Shown here: positions 22,216 to 33,833 of the stretch, in pieces
Numbering within the stretch: position 1 is the first letter of the stretch
Layout of the letters: each line of letters begins with the position of its first letter
NCBI GenBank assembly: GCA_009809945.1
Contig: WTPW01001120.1
Coordinates: 138,627-202,626, forward strand
Direction: 5' to 3'
Source of the DNA: Gigaspora margarita
Lineage: Eukaryota > Glomeromycota > Glomeromycetes > Diversisporales > Gigasporaceae
DNA length: 64,000 nucleotides
Translations under genes and position numbers: made by a program
Notes under the pieces: generated by a model
Told to the model about the DNA's origin: nothing
Database searches by the model: none
Seen by the model: the letters and a program-made list of their open reading frames with translations, nothing else

Positions 22216-24721
22216 TAGTACTTCTATAGACTAAACTCAAACCAGACCTTAGTCAAATCTAAGTCTGGTTTGATTTTTGAACCAGACTCAGACTTTTATA
22301 TTCAAACTTTTTAGTCAAGTCCAAGTTCAGTTCAGGTCTGGTCTGAAGTCTGCAGACTAGTTTAAGTCCAAATATATTTATATATATATTTTTAATACTA
22401 AACAAGTTTACTTAGTCATAAAGCTAGAATTAATTAGTAAAATTTTGGAATCTTAAGATTTTATAGAATTTTATTAATAAAATTCTATAAAATCTTATAA
22501 TTCACAATTTTTATTAATTAATTCTAACTTGATATACTAAATAAACTTTGTTAGCTTTAAAAATACATCTAATTGGCAAAATTATTTTATTTTACTTTAA
22601 ATTTAGAAAATAAATGCATAGTTTTGGATTTTTGATCAACCAAGTCAAATTTAAGCATCCTTTCTCCAAATTTCAAGTAAAATAAAAACAACTCTAGCAA
22701 TTTAATGCATTTCTAGGTGCTCAATAAGTTTATTAGTGCATTAAGTTAGAATTAATTAGTAAAATTTTGTGAATTTTAAGATTTTATAGAATTTTATTAA
22801 TAAAATTCTATAAAATCTTATAATTTACAAACTTTTACTAATTAATTCTAATTTAATGCACTGTTAAGCGCCTAAAAATACATTAAATTAGCAGAGTTGT
22901 TTTTATTTTAATTAAAAATTAGAAAAAAGATGCTTAAATATGACTTTTTTGATCAAAATCTAAATTAAGCATTAATTTCCCAATTAAAAATAATTTAGCT
23001 AATTTGATATTTTTTTTGTGCTAAATAAGTTTACTTAGTGATTAAGTTAGAATTAATTTGAAATTTTGTAAATACTGTCCAAGTGCCTATTAGTGCATTA
23101 ATTAATTATTAATTTGGATAAGATCAGTACTATAGCTATATTTAGAATTGGGAATAAACAAATATATAAACAATATATTAGTAAATCTGATAATACCCTT
23201 ATGAAAGTTTTTTGTACTAAGTAAATATTATTTTTGGCACTAAGTAAAGTTGCAAAGCAGGTTCTTGTGCATCTACTAGTAAATCATCATTAAAATCAAA
23301 CCTGTAAATAAGAAGATATGAAAAAAACATCTTTAAATTCTTTAAATCATATAAAAATTTTATATATACAGGTCTAATTTAGATTTTATACTACATTGTT
23401 TATATATTTGTTTTGCCCAATTCTAAATATAGAAACATTGCTAATTTATCTGAATTGGCAATTAAATAACCTGTACATTATTTCAAATATGTCTATGTGT
23501 GTTATTTTGAAATAAGATTGATTTTTTAAATTATAACCCCTTATTATAATTATATTTAAAAAATGCTTCAAACCCAATTTTAGTACCAAGTAAACTATTT
23601 TAAGTTCTAATAAAAGTTGTTCTTTACATTGAGACAATTGTTAAAACTTGAAAAAGGCTTACTTAGTATCAAACCTAATTCTAGTACATTTTCAAATATT
23701 AATTTTTTTATATGAGTATATATTTAGGTACAATAATTTAGGATGCCTATTGGTATTGATTTGAGACTGCATAGCTATTTTAAGGTTTTAATTTTAAAAT
23801 AATGCTCATAAAGTATAAAAATTTCAAGAATTTTATTAATAAAATTTTGTAAAACCTTATAATATACAAAATTTTATTAATTATTTCTATTTTTATGCAC
23901 AAGCAAACTTATACAGCATCTAAAAATATATTAAATTATTTTATTTTACTAGAAATTTAAAAATTAATTATATTTTTGGATTTTTGATCAAAAAAGTCAA
24001 ATTTAATTATCTTTTCTCTAAATTTCAAGTAAAATAAAAACAACTCTACTGTTTTAATTTATTTTTAGATGCTGAACAAGATTGCTATGTATAATAAGTT
24101 AGAATTAATTAGTAAAATGTTGTAAATAATAGTATTTTATTAATAAAATTCTAGAAAATCTTATAATTCACAAGAATTTACTAAATAATTCCAATTAATG
24201 CATTAAGTAAACTTGTTCAGCTATAAAAATATATTAAATTAGCAGAATTGTTTTTATTTTACTTTAAATTTGGAGAAAAGATGCTTAAATTTGATCAAAA
24301 ATCCAAAATTATACATCTATTCTTTAAATTTCAAGAAAAATAAAAATAATTCTGCTAATATAATATATTTTTAGATGCTGAACAAGTTTACTTAGTGCAT
24401 AAAAATAGAATTAATTAATAAAAATTTGTGAATTCTGAGATTTATTAATAAAATTTTATAAAATCTTATAATTTACAATATTTTACTAAGTAATTCTAAT
24501 TTTATGCACTAAGCAAACTTGTTTAGCACCAAAAAATACATATAAATATTTTTTTAAACTTAGACCAGTTTGCAGACTTCAGACCATATCTAAACTGAAC
24601 TCATAATTGAAGTTTAAAATTAGTAAAATTTAGAGTCTGAGTCTGGTCTAATTCTAAACTAGAGTCTAATTCTAAACTAGACTCAGACTAGACTGGACCC
24701 AAACTGAACTCAGAAGCACTA
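22216..24721. mobile_element. 2.5 kb hAT-like palindromic-unit element with 8-bp target-site duplication
   Basis: Flanked by the 8-bp direct repeat TCTAGAAG (22208-22215 and 24722-24729). Terminal inverted repeats read TAGTACTTCTATAGACTAAA on the left and TAGTGCTTCTGAGTTCAGTT from the right, continuing into CAGACTCAGAC-like words. The interior is a run of units of about 300 bp. Each is centred on a palindrome with TTTTATAGAATTTTATTAAT and its complement (near 22470, 22790, 23850, 24140 and 24450), separated by a second inverted motif around TTGATCAAAAA. No protein is encoded. The 8-bp duplication and TAG ends suggest hAT; the satellite-like interior is unusual. Confidence 0.8.
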
Positions 24722-24729
24722 TCTAGAAG

Positions 24730-27200
24730 GTTGCAATTTGTTAGCAGATGTGTTGGCAACAAGGCAACTTCTTAGTCTTATAAACTCTCTTAATAGAATA
24801 GGTTCAATAAAGCAAGTAACCAAAATATAACTCTATGTAGATTTAGCCAAGACAAGGATTGTTGATAATAATTGGACCCTATTGGAGATACCAAAGCTTA
24901 AGAACATTAAAAAGATAACCTGACTTGTTTAACAATTTTCAAAACTAAATTGCTCTATATTGAAATTAGTAATACTATAATGAAGCAGAGTAAGAGTATT
25001 GATACAATTGCTATAATCAAATTTTTAACAAATTCTTTGATATCTTGATAGCAAATGCTTTGAAAAGATTCAATTTATTTTACCTGGATCAACTCAGTGA
25101 TACAAAAGAGCAATATTTGCTAACATAAACTAAAACCAAGTTCAAATTAGAAAAAAAATCTAAATAGTTTGAATTGCTTGAAGCAAAAGTTATTAAAAAT
25201 ATAAATGAAAAATCAATTAAACCAAGCTAGTTAATACAGAATTCTAATAGCTTCTTACTCAAATTATTACTTCCAAAGATATCAAAAAGCAAGAAGAAAA
25301 AGGAACAGTTACTAACAAATAAAAGTAAAATCTTTAAAGCAAAGAAAAAAAAAGGCAAATTATTTGAGTTGAATACTAGAAATTAATAGCCAATTCAGTA
25401 CAAAAGGAAACAATAATAGAGAAATGTTTAGGTTGTACCCTTAATAGATCTTTTGAAGAAGAGACCTGTATATTTCATAGCAACTACAATTCTGGCTAGA
25501 AAGTAATTCAAGAAATCTAACTAAAAAACAGAAGTAAGCTACAGACTTATTTAAACTTTGATCTTTTATCAGAAAGGCAGAAGTCAAAATACAATTTTTC
25601 TTTAGAAAGTGAACAAGAACTTCTAGGATTATGCAAAGTAGAAAGTCTGGAAGAAGAATTGATTCTGCAAACCAAACTAAGTACTGACCTTAAAGACATA
25701 CTATTAGCAGCTCTGGGCAAAAATATAAACTACTAACAAAAAAGAATATGTTACTATACTAATAGGTTTTTGCAGTTAGAAGAAAAGAACAGAGACAAGT
25801 TAGCATTAATAAGCACTGCAGTAGTGCAAGCAGATAAGAAAGAAGATTATACTCTAGAGGAAATTATAGTATTTTATAATGACTTGGCTATCATTAACCA
25901 AAGCAGAATTACTTGCAATAATAATATCAATACTAGTATCTCTAGTTAAGTCAGATATGGTTGTAAAACCAGATAGTGCTATAGCAATTGCCAATATAAA
26001 AAACATTAACTATCTAAATACATCAAGACAGTAGATTAAACAGAGAAATGCAGATCTGCTTGTTCTAATCAAAAAGGTACTAGGAATTAAAAAAAACAAA
26101 TCAGCTTAATTAAAGTTAAAGGACATAGTAATGATAAATGGAACAATAGAGCAGACTATTAGCTAAAATCATAGCTAATTTAGACTCAAGAAGTTTTTAT
26201 TTTGTGAGACTAACACTTCAATTAGGCTATAGTTTATATTTGATATGGAGTTTTCTCAAATACCTTATAGAGAATAAGGTGGAAGCTGAATAGAAGATGT
26301 CAAGTTCAATTATTGAGTTAGAAAATGAAGAGATATAGAGTGGCCACTTTTCTGAAGAAAAGTCCAAAACCAGAGTAGAGTCTATTGCAAATCTCTTTAT
26401 TCAAATCAAAAACTAGGTGCACTTTTTAAAGTACTACAAAATGACCTTCTAGTTCTAGCTAACCTTAACACAACAAACTAGAGATTTACAGAAATGATCT
26501 TTGTAGACTCTGTAATAGAGAACAAAGGAAAACCCAACAACACCTAGTTTGCTGCAAAAGCATTGAAGATATATGTACACTTGGCAACAGCCACAGGTTG
26601 GGCACTAATAGAGAATCAAAGAATGAATATAGAAATGCTAGATCACTTTAGGAAAATATTATTTAGTACAACCAGAAAAGAAAGAATTAAAGCAAGAGAA
26701 GAAGGTATGAAGGGACAGTTAGAAGGAAACTAGTGCACAGTTTGCAAAACAGCAATATCAGCTCTAGAAGCTATCTCTTCAAAGTTTTGGAGCTGTTTTT
26801 ATGAAAACATTTGGAAATAGAGGTGTGAAAGAGTTGAGGAAATGGACAAGTCCTGAGATATCAAGTTAGTAAAAAGCAAGAAATCCACCCAGAAGAAGTT
26901 AGTGAATCAGGAAGAAGGTAAACGAGTTCTCACAGATCAAGCAAGCATACTAAAAAGGAGGGAGTTGCTAAAGATAACGAAGAGGGAGAAGGAAAAGTGA
27001 ATAGAAGAGTTCTGAAAGGAATCAGTTAAAATATGGATAGAGGAAGGATCAAAGTTATTTTGGTATGGCTTATAGGCTATTCAACAAAGCCTTTTAGTTT
27101 GTAGTATCAAAATAGTGTGGCAGGTCACACTTTACATTTTTGAAAAATAGAATCAAAGTGATTTTGGTCTTGCAAAATTAATTAATTAAATTATAAATAT
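24730..27200 (+). pseudogene. Degraded LINE retrotransposon, 3' half with RNase H
   Basis: A purine-rich stretch with many stops and frameshifts in which LINE ORF2 C-terminal features can still be read. An RNase H domain lies at about 25900-26168: KAELLAIIISILVSLV, PDSAIAIANIKNINYL, KQRNADLLVLIKKVL, and the ending IKVKGHSNDKWNNRADY. Downstream, CNREQRKTQQHLVCCKSIED (about 26510-26575) resembles the Cys/His segment found after RNase H in fungal LINEs. A later conserved-looking tail, ENIWKxRCERVEEMDKS, is readable near 26800-26860. No reverse transcriptase motif was identified with confidence. It is non-functional. The piece at 21550-22207 may be its interrupted 5' side. Confidence 0.65.
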
Positions 27201-27450
27201 TTTAATAAAGAGTCTCGACGGGGCTGCCTAAGTTAAAAAAATATATATTTTTATTAGACTGATTCCTTATTTTAAGAAATAAATTTAATAAAACCTATAT
27301 TTACATGCTGATACAGTAATAATTCAACTGAACATTGTTAAATATATATTAAAGATTTACTTTCTATGAATGAATGTTTCAAACAGCGCCCGCTCATTAG
27401 TGCAATTTATTGAAGTGATCCTTATAATGATTCTCTGCAAATTCGTACTA

Positions 27451-27624
27451 CAGTCAGACCTCCCTAAATGCAAGTTGTTGGGCCAAACTTTTGATGGCCT
27501 GCATTTAGAGAACAATAAGAAAAATTGCATTTATAGAGGTTAGAAATATATTTGGGCCAGAATTTAAGGTTGCATTTAGAGAGGTGTTGCATTTAAGGGG
27601 GTTGCATTTAGGGAGGTCTGACTG
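27451..27624. mobile_element. TA-site MITE, CAGTC...GACTG family (174 bp)
   Basis: Starts CAGTCAGACCTCCCTAAATG, ends TTTAGGGAGGTCTGACTG, flanked by TA (27449-27450, 27625-27626). Segment copy 1 has the uninterrupted site at about 13640-13655 (TTCGTACTGTAATTTTGG), differing by one base from the expected empty sequence. Shorter relative of the elements at 19846 and 37398. Confidence 0.92.
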
Positions 27625-27929
27625 TATAATTTTGGAAAATTTTGATGACCATAGCTACACTTTTCGACATACATGATAACTACAGTCAATTTTTTTTAGC
27701 ATCAAGGCATTCGATAAATTCATCGAAGAAAATGCTTAAGAATCTCTAAAATAAAAGAGAACGTGTTTGGATTTAGAGTCGATAGAGTATCTATTATTAA
27801 CTAAAATAAAATGACATATCAATCATGTCTGCAAAGTGGAGCGAATGTCGCCCATTTAAATAATATAATGTTTATTAATAAATATATATGGCCCATCACT
27901 ACTAATATCTCATATTCCCTTAATGTTAT

Positions 27930-28330
27930 TTATACCTTAAAACTAATTTCTTATATGGATGTTTTAGCAGATGTGGTATTTTCAGCACATCATTTTCCCA
28001 TGATAATTTGTGCAAGTGAGTGGAATTAACCTTTTGCAGTCCTGAATGACTCGTCAATTGCATAAAATTGAATGAACGGACTCGCAGCAACAGCATACCC
28101 TATCATTAATTTGAAATTGCCAAATTTTTGTAAATCAAATTTAACTTGCTTTGTTTATGAGTTCATTCGTAGCAATCTTCAACTGATCCTCACAGCGTTT
28201 CTCTTCTCCAAATATATACTTTACCCAACAAAGTAATGCGGTCACTCGTACACATCGGTTGATCTTATTCTGATCAAGATTAATTAGAGGTCTTTACCAG
28301 GTTACTCGCAGTAATATTCAAGAACTTGTA
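27930..28330 (-). pseudogene. Decayed Crinkler-like remnant, copy 2, unit A
   Basis: Minus-strand pieces parallel copy 1: FGNFKLMIGYAVAASPFIQF followed by YAIDESFRTAKG (about 28120-28030) and a degenerate DVYE-region near 28250. Stops interrupt every frame. Here the FYAIDES motif is joined to the upstream MIGYAVA stretch, supporting homology to unit B. No functional gene remains. Confidence 0.45.
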
Positions 28331-28639
28331 AGCAGGAGATCGATTGACATGTGCATCATACTATTTTAAATCATCTTTTTATATTGCAAGTTAGATTCCC
28401 AATGATATGCCTTGTTAAATAACATTCACTAGAATATATATATATTATTTTTTGGAAAAATGATGGATTCACTGTGTATTGATTGTACAAGAAAAATTCA
28501 TATCCAGTTATCAAAGTTTAGTAGCACAATTAACAAGAATCAGAAATAGAAAGTGTTCCTTAAATACTTTTTTTATAGCACAAAAAGAAATAGCAAACCT
28601 GATAAATAATACAGACAAATTTTTCAATTGATTCGCACT

Positions 28640-29335
28640 CGATATTTCATCTCTTTTCAGCAAAAAAGTACCTTTTATTCATCAAAGTACTGTAGATACG
28701 GTCGTTCATAGTCCTTAGTTGATCCTAAATTTGATCAATATTAATCATCAGGTCTTCACTGAGATACTCGTTGAAACTTTCAAGGATACTGGTAAGGATA
28801 TCGATTGTCATGTGTATAATATCTTAGTATTGATTTTAATGATTACAGATATAAATAAATTTCTTCTCCTTCAATCTGCTGATACTGGTAGTCTGCGTGC
28901 AAATGGTGCTCTATCAATAAACCTAACATTGAATTATAGGTTTAAACATCAGGCCAGCAACCACATTATACAATGGCAATGGTGGCACCAATAACAATGC
29001 CGACGACATTTCGTTCCTTTTTCGCCATTTTTTGCCAAAAAAAAACCAGTGTTAGAAATATCTTAGATAAATAGGTTAAGTGGATCCAATTACCGGTAGG
29101 TGATATGTTTTATTCTAATTAAAAAATTTTCTTTGTATTTTATAGTTATCCTAATCTAAAACAACAATACGAATAAACGAAATTTTTTAGGTTTTATAAA
29201 TTAGATTTCATCCACCTTTTATTAGCTCAAAAGTTTCTTGGATGACCCGTCAATTGCATATAATTGAATAATCGAATTTAAAGCAGAGTAACCTATAATG
29301 AATTTAACGTCGCCAAGTTTTCTAATTAATCTCTT
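28640..29335 (-). pseudogene. Decayed Crinkler-like remnant, copy 2, unit B
   Basis: KLGDVKFIIGYSALNSIIQL followed by YAIDGSSKKLLS reads in frame on the minus strand at about 29325-29235, ending at a stop. Less clear pieces continue toward 28640. It corresponds to 15100-15765 in copy 1 and 41215-41345 in copy 3. Confidence 0.45.
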
Positions 29336-30747
29336 CTCATTTCACTGGCAATTTACATGTAAGTGAAGCAGCAACAGCAATTCCTCGGCAAATTTTGAGA
29401 TATTATTGAAGGGTCGGAGGAGATTTGACAAATATTTGTGATTCTGCCTACATATCTATACTTTGAAGGGATAACGAATGGGTTGTTTGTTTATTTTGCA
29501 AAATTGTAGGGACTTTTTTTACACACAAAAGATCCGAATTTTTGATGTCAAACTAACAACAGATATCAAATATGGAATATGATTACACGAATGTTGAATG
29601 GTCGTCACCTGCTAATAAACCAACCAAAATTTTTAATCTTTTAAAGAAAAAAATAAAAAAATCGAAACGATATTAAAGAAATTCAATTAAAATTTATGTA
29701 TAAATAATCAAAAATAATGGTATTAAGGTAGACAAATGTACCTTTATTAACTTTAGATCATTTTTAACTATCTTACAAAGTTATAACCGTCGTTATTTAT
29801 TCGATTCTATATATCCGATTATATGTATTTGGTTCTATATCTAAAAAACCCAAATATTTCATGATTACAGTATTTGCGATTATTTTATCAAAGAGAACTT
29901 ATAATCTTTATGATTTTTCTTTACACATCGTATTACATATTGTATATACATAAGTTTACCACATCATAAAAATTTTTGTAATAGAAGAAAAATAATTAGC
30001 GAAGTTAATAACTATAATTCATATGCTTCAATAAAAATCTAATATTCTATTATTTTAAGCTTTTTATGCACAAACAAATAAGATTTTGACGTAGTGGTTG
30101 TTTAATTACTTATAAATTCTGCAGGTAAATTATAATATGAAGGTCGAAGGATTCAGAAGGATTTAACTGATATTATTATAGTACGACACAAAAGCTTCAA
30201 GTTTACTTAATGCACTTTACTGGATTCACAGAAGAGTAAATTGTCTCTCCTGTTCGTCAGACTTGAAAGAAAAAAAATCTGAATGAGAAAAATTTTATAT
30301 AAATCATGAATTGACGTAGCGATTATTTATTTGATCTACAGTAAATACTCTTTCATTTATTTAAGCTTAGAATGGTTAGAAATTCGTTTTTATTGGGCAT
30401 AAGTAATCTTGCGATCCTAATTTTTTTGAGTGATGGCATTAAAATATACTTGGATCTTAATCTGGTGTATTATAAAGGTTGTGTTAAATTTATATCAGAT
30501 ATGTTTTAGTATTTACGAAAAAATAATAAGAGTCATTTGGTAGAAATAGTTATGATTCGACTATTTTTAAATTATCAATTTCTTTAGCTACAGTACAATC
30601 TTTGATAATAAAATTAATAACAATCAAATTCATATATCTGGCAAAAATCTAAAAAATTGTAAATTTTTCAAAAAAGATAAATAACCGAATCATTTTTTAA
30701 AAAAAGAATGGATATTCGGATAAACAATTTAAAATCTGATTTCACTT

Positions 30748-32319
30748 TTATTCTAATTTATTTGTAACAGAAATTACAGCGTTTTCATATGGTACTAGTG
30801 TAACATATCCTTCCATTTCTTTTTTAAAATTTTCATTCACGTTATGCACACCCACGTAATTCAAAGTTCTTTTTCGTATGCTGAATTCGATTAGCGCTTT
30901 AGCATTTTTCTCGTCAAGATGACTAATTATCAGTTTTTTTAAAGGTGCGTTGCAATGATTGAGCAATATATCAATATATGAATTTAAACTAGAACTATTT
31001 ATGTCAAGATATTGCAATGTGGACGGTAATCTTCCTGCAAACTGTATCACTTGTCTTCTTAGATCCTCTTCTATTATCTCATCTAATTCGTCATCCAGGT
31101 CATATAACGTTAAGAATTGAAGTTTTTGCAAATTGCCAATAAGTTCTTGGAATTGAGCGGAAAGCCCAATATCCCAAATATAGAGATATGTAATATTTGG
31201 GCAAAAGGACTTAATCGTTTCTAATAATAATGATTGTTCAACAATATCATCACCTATCGCTTCAAGTTTTAGTCGTTGTAATAATGAACCAAACTTTTTT
31301 AAGCATTGTACTATATTCAATGTATCAAACCCCATATTTGTAATTACTTCGAAAGTATTGATTTTGTAAAAGTTTTTCTCTAATATTTTCAACAGTTCCT
31401 TATTATTAGAAGATTTACAACCTCCCACACAAAGAGTTTCTAAATTTTCAAAATTCGCTAACACCTTGAATACCTCAGTAAATTTGCAACCAAATATTCT
31501 ACATTCTTGCAATGATTGTTTTTGACTTTTTAAAGCCGAAATGATATTATGTAAATTTTCAGAAAATCCATATGTATCGCTCATGTAGAATTGCTTAAGT
31601 TGCTTTTGCGAATTAATAATGCATATAAGTGAATGAAATAATTGTGGATCATAATAATGAGGAACTTCAATATTCAAAGTATTAAGTTTCGTAGTAGCTT
31701 TTCCCAAGATTTTTAATAATGTAGCGAGACTTTCAATATTAAACTTTGATTTGGAACTAATTGAATTAATTGATAAATCTTGGAGACGTGATAAAAATTG
31801 CATATTTTGTTCTAACGAGTAGCAGATCTCTGGTTGGATTTCATCAAGTACAGAAAAATCTAAATTTAATTCTTGCAAAGTGGCTCCACTTTCGATAAAT
31901 TTTTTAATTAACAATTTAATTATGGTAAATGTCAATAAATTGTAAGGTGCTTTTGGACACCGCTGGAGACTGAGCCAATTTTCAACTTTACATTTTAGAA
32001 AATATAAATCGAGAACCTTGAGAAAACTTGCATAATCAAATATCGTTTTGGGAAATTGTGTATTTATTTTACACGCTTTTAACATAAATTGTAAACCAAT
32101 TTTTTCGTCTTTTCCAAGAGATGAAAGATATTGAGAGATGATTAACGGCTTGTGATGATAAAATGTAAATGGGTCTTGCCAAAGTATAGGAATTGATATT
32201 TTGCACCAATGTCGGCTTACAAGTGCGCAAGAGTATAAGGAATTAAATTCTTTATTGAGATGATTAAGAATATTTTCCATTAATTCGGGCATATCGCCCA
32301 TTAACATTTTTGATGCCAT
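30748..32319 (-). CDS. F-box/LRR-type protein (523 aa), copy 2
   Basis: Paralogue of the 16857-18413 gene, collinear over the full length with scattered substitutions and few small gaps. The N-terminal F-box is intact (MPELMENILNHLNKEFN, then CALVSRHWCKISIPILWQDP). The LRR-like region keeps FENLETLCVGGCKS, LLQRLKLEA, LQYLDINSSSLNS and LKKLIISHLDEKNAK. It ends with the extra tail VISVTNKLE because the stop of copy 1 is replaced, the frame running about 7 codons further. Expected role: SCF ubiquitin-ligase adaptor binding Skp1 and an unknown substrate. The start is the first ATG in the conserved N-terminus, about 72 bp downstream of a TATA-like box. Intronless. The continuous frame suggests it is still under selection or was recently duplicated. 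Confidence 0.88.
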   Translation of the reverse strand: MASKMLMGDMPELMENILNHLNKEFNSLYSCALVSRHWCKISIPILWQDPFTFYHHKPLIISQYLSSLGKDEKIGLQFMLKACKINTQFPKTIFDYASFLKVLDLYFLKCKVENWLSLQRCPKAPYNLLTFTIIKLLIKKFIESGATLQELNLDFSVLDEIQPEICYSLEQNMQFLSRLQDLSINSISSKSKFNIESLATLLKILGKATTKLNTLNIEVPHYYDPQLFHSLICIINSQKQLKQFYMSDTYGFSENLHNIISALKSQKQSLQECRIFGCKFTEVFKVLANFENLETLCVGGCKSSNNKELLKILEKNFYKINTFEVITNMGFDTLNIVQCLKKFGSLLQRLKLEAIGDDIVEQSLLLETIKSFCPNITYLYIWDIGLSAQFQELIGNLQKLQFLTLYDLDDELDEIIEEDLRRQVIQFAGRLPSTLQYLDINSSSLNSYIDILLNHCNAPLKKLIISHLDEKNAKALIEFSIRKRTLNYVGVHNVNENFKKEMEGYVTLVPYENAVISVTNKLE

Positions 32320-32384
32320 GAGTAGTTACTTTCGAATTTCGAATGAAAAAAAAAATTCGTTTGTTATTGCTGTATTGTTTTGTT

Positions 32385-32430
32385 GATTTCTATAAATAGG
32401 CCTGTAATGTAACATGTGATCATGCGATGT
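32385..32430 (-). promoter_or_regulatory. TATA-like box and conserved upstream block, F-box copy 2
   Basis: CTATTTATAG on the minus strand at about 32400-32391, followed upstream by the block ATGTAACATGTGATCATGCG seen also before copy 1. Promoter role inferred. Confidence 0.55.
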
Positions 32431-32612
32431 CGATCAATTTAAATCTGTACCTACGTTAAATGTTTATTATAAGTTGACGCGACGGACATTAATTTTTACG
32501 CGCTATTTGATATAAACTTAAATTTTTTATGTGTTTTGACCATGAAAAGTTTCTTCTTTGATGCTTCAACATTTTTATTACTTTATTATAATCGAATATG
32601 TCAATAAGTATA

Positions 32613-32719
32613 CATTATTGGATAATAATTGTAATTTGGCAAATGGGCACGTGCCGCAAAGCGGCACGTGTAGCTAATCATTTGTCAAATTACCGTATTC
32701 GACAGTTTGCCCAATAATG
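32613..32719. mobile_element. Short foldback MITE with CACGTG hairpin
   Basis: CATTATTGG and its complement form the ends. A strong inner hairpin, GGCACGTGCCGC with CAAAG-type loop and GCGGCACGTG, lies at about 32646-32671, preceded by AATTTGGCAAATG and its inverted partner. Absent at the equivalent place in segment copies 1 and 3, so it inserted after duplication. Confidence 0.7.
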
Positions 32720-32785
32720 GTGTTATCCGGCTCATGATTTGTAGGGAGTCGCTTGCTGAGTTTAAAACATGATAACATAATTTGG

Positions 32786-33025
32786 GGTGAGTCAAGAAAT
32801 CAAGCAAATTTTTTATAATAAAATTTTTTTGAAACTTTGAACAGAAATAATTTAACAAAAATTTAATCAAATTTTAAAAAATTTTTTAAATTAATTTCAT
32901 AAACCTATAGAATTAATTTTTTAAAAAAATATATCAAATTTGATCAAGTTTTTGTTAAATTATTTTGATTTAAGCTTTTAAAAAAAGTTACTTAAAAAAT
33001 TTGCTTGATTTCTATTAACTCACTC
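32786..33025. mobile_element. Palindromic MITE (about 240 bp)
   Basis: GTGAGTCAAGAAATCAAGCA at the left pairs with the complement of the right end (GTGAGTTAATAGAAATCAAG). The arms continue through AAATTTTTTATAA for most of the length. Missing from segment copies 1 and 3. The 61-codon frame across it is not a gene. Confidence 0.7.
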
Positions 33026-33641
33026 CCATTTGTCGGTCCACACTCGTGGTGTGATTACAAGACTATTTTGATCAATAAACCAGCTATTTTGATTAGTTAT
33101 ACAGTAATACAAACCACTGAACTTAAATTGGTTCCCGATTCCTTAGCTGACATACATATATACACTCCCTGAATTTTGATAATCACGTTATCTACTAACG
33201 ATTGTAGCCAAATATACAACTGACTTTTTAACGAGAAAATTAAACTTTGCATAGTAAATAAATTTGTACAGAATAATGATTTGCATATACTCTAAAATTT
33301 TTAGGAACTTTAAAGAAAATTTATTAAGTCATATTTAACATTTTGACAAAAAAAAACCAAAAAATTTTTTATTAGGTTGATGCATTTTAAAACCCCATTA
33401 GAAATAATAGTTGGTTTTAAAATGTGTTATTCTTTATATCTAAAAATATATAGAATTAAATTTTCATAGAACAATTCAAAAAATTTCTCATAAATTATTG
33501 ATTTAATTAAAATTTTTAATAAAAAAAAAAGCTGCAATTTTCATGCCATAAAATTCAGTATAACTGTTATAAAATTTTTATTAAAACCTTCCAAAATAAG
33601 CATTTAAGTATATATTATATATACATGTATAATAATAATTA

Positions 33642-33819
33642 CACTATCAGCAAATGGGCTTCATTTGTACCCCTCACTTGCTAATGCCAGTAGCAAGCTT
33701 TCAAAGTCAAATAGGTCAGGCCCAATGGGCTGGCCCATAGACCTGACCTGCTGACTTTGAAAGTTTGCCACTAGCATCAGGCACGTGTAAGGTACAATGA
33801 AGCCCATTTGCTAATAGTG
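33642..33819. mobile_element. Palindromic MITE, TA target site (178 bp)
   Basis: Ends CACTATCAGCAAATGGGCTT and, inverted, CACTATTAGCAAATGGGCTT, flanked by TA (33640-33641, 33820-33821). The arms contain CACTTGCTAATGC or CACGTG-like variants and meet at GGGCTGGCCC. GC-richer than its surroundings. No protein. Confidence 0.85.
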
Positions 33820-33833
33820 TATTTATTAAACTA

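Larger units (their letters stand above)
27260..33160. repeat. Duplicated F-box segment, copy 2
   Basis: Second direct copy. It matches copy 1 from GATTCCTTATTTTAAGAAAT through the F-box gene to about 33160 (GGTTCCCGATTCC), where homology stops. It differs by the MITE at 27451-27624, absence of the copy 1 hAT MITE, about 285 bp retained 3' of the F-box gene (about 29945-30230), and the two foldback insertions at 32613-32719 and 32786-33025. Confidence 0.85.
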
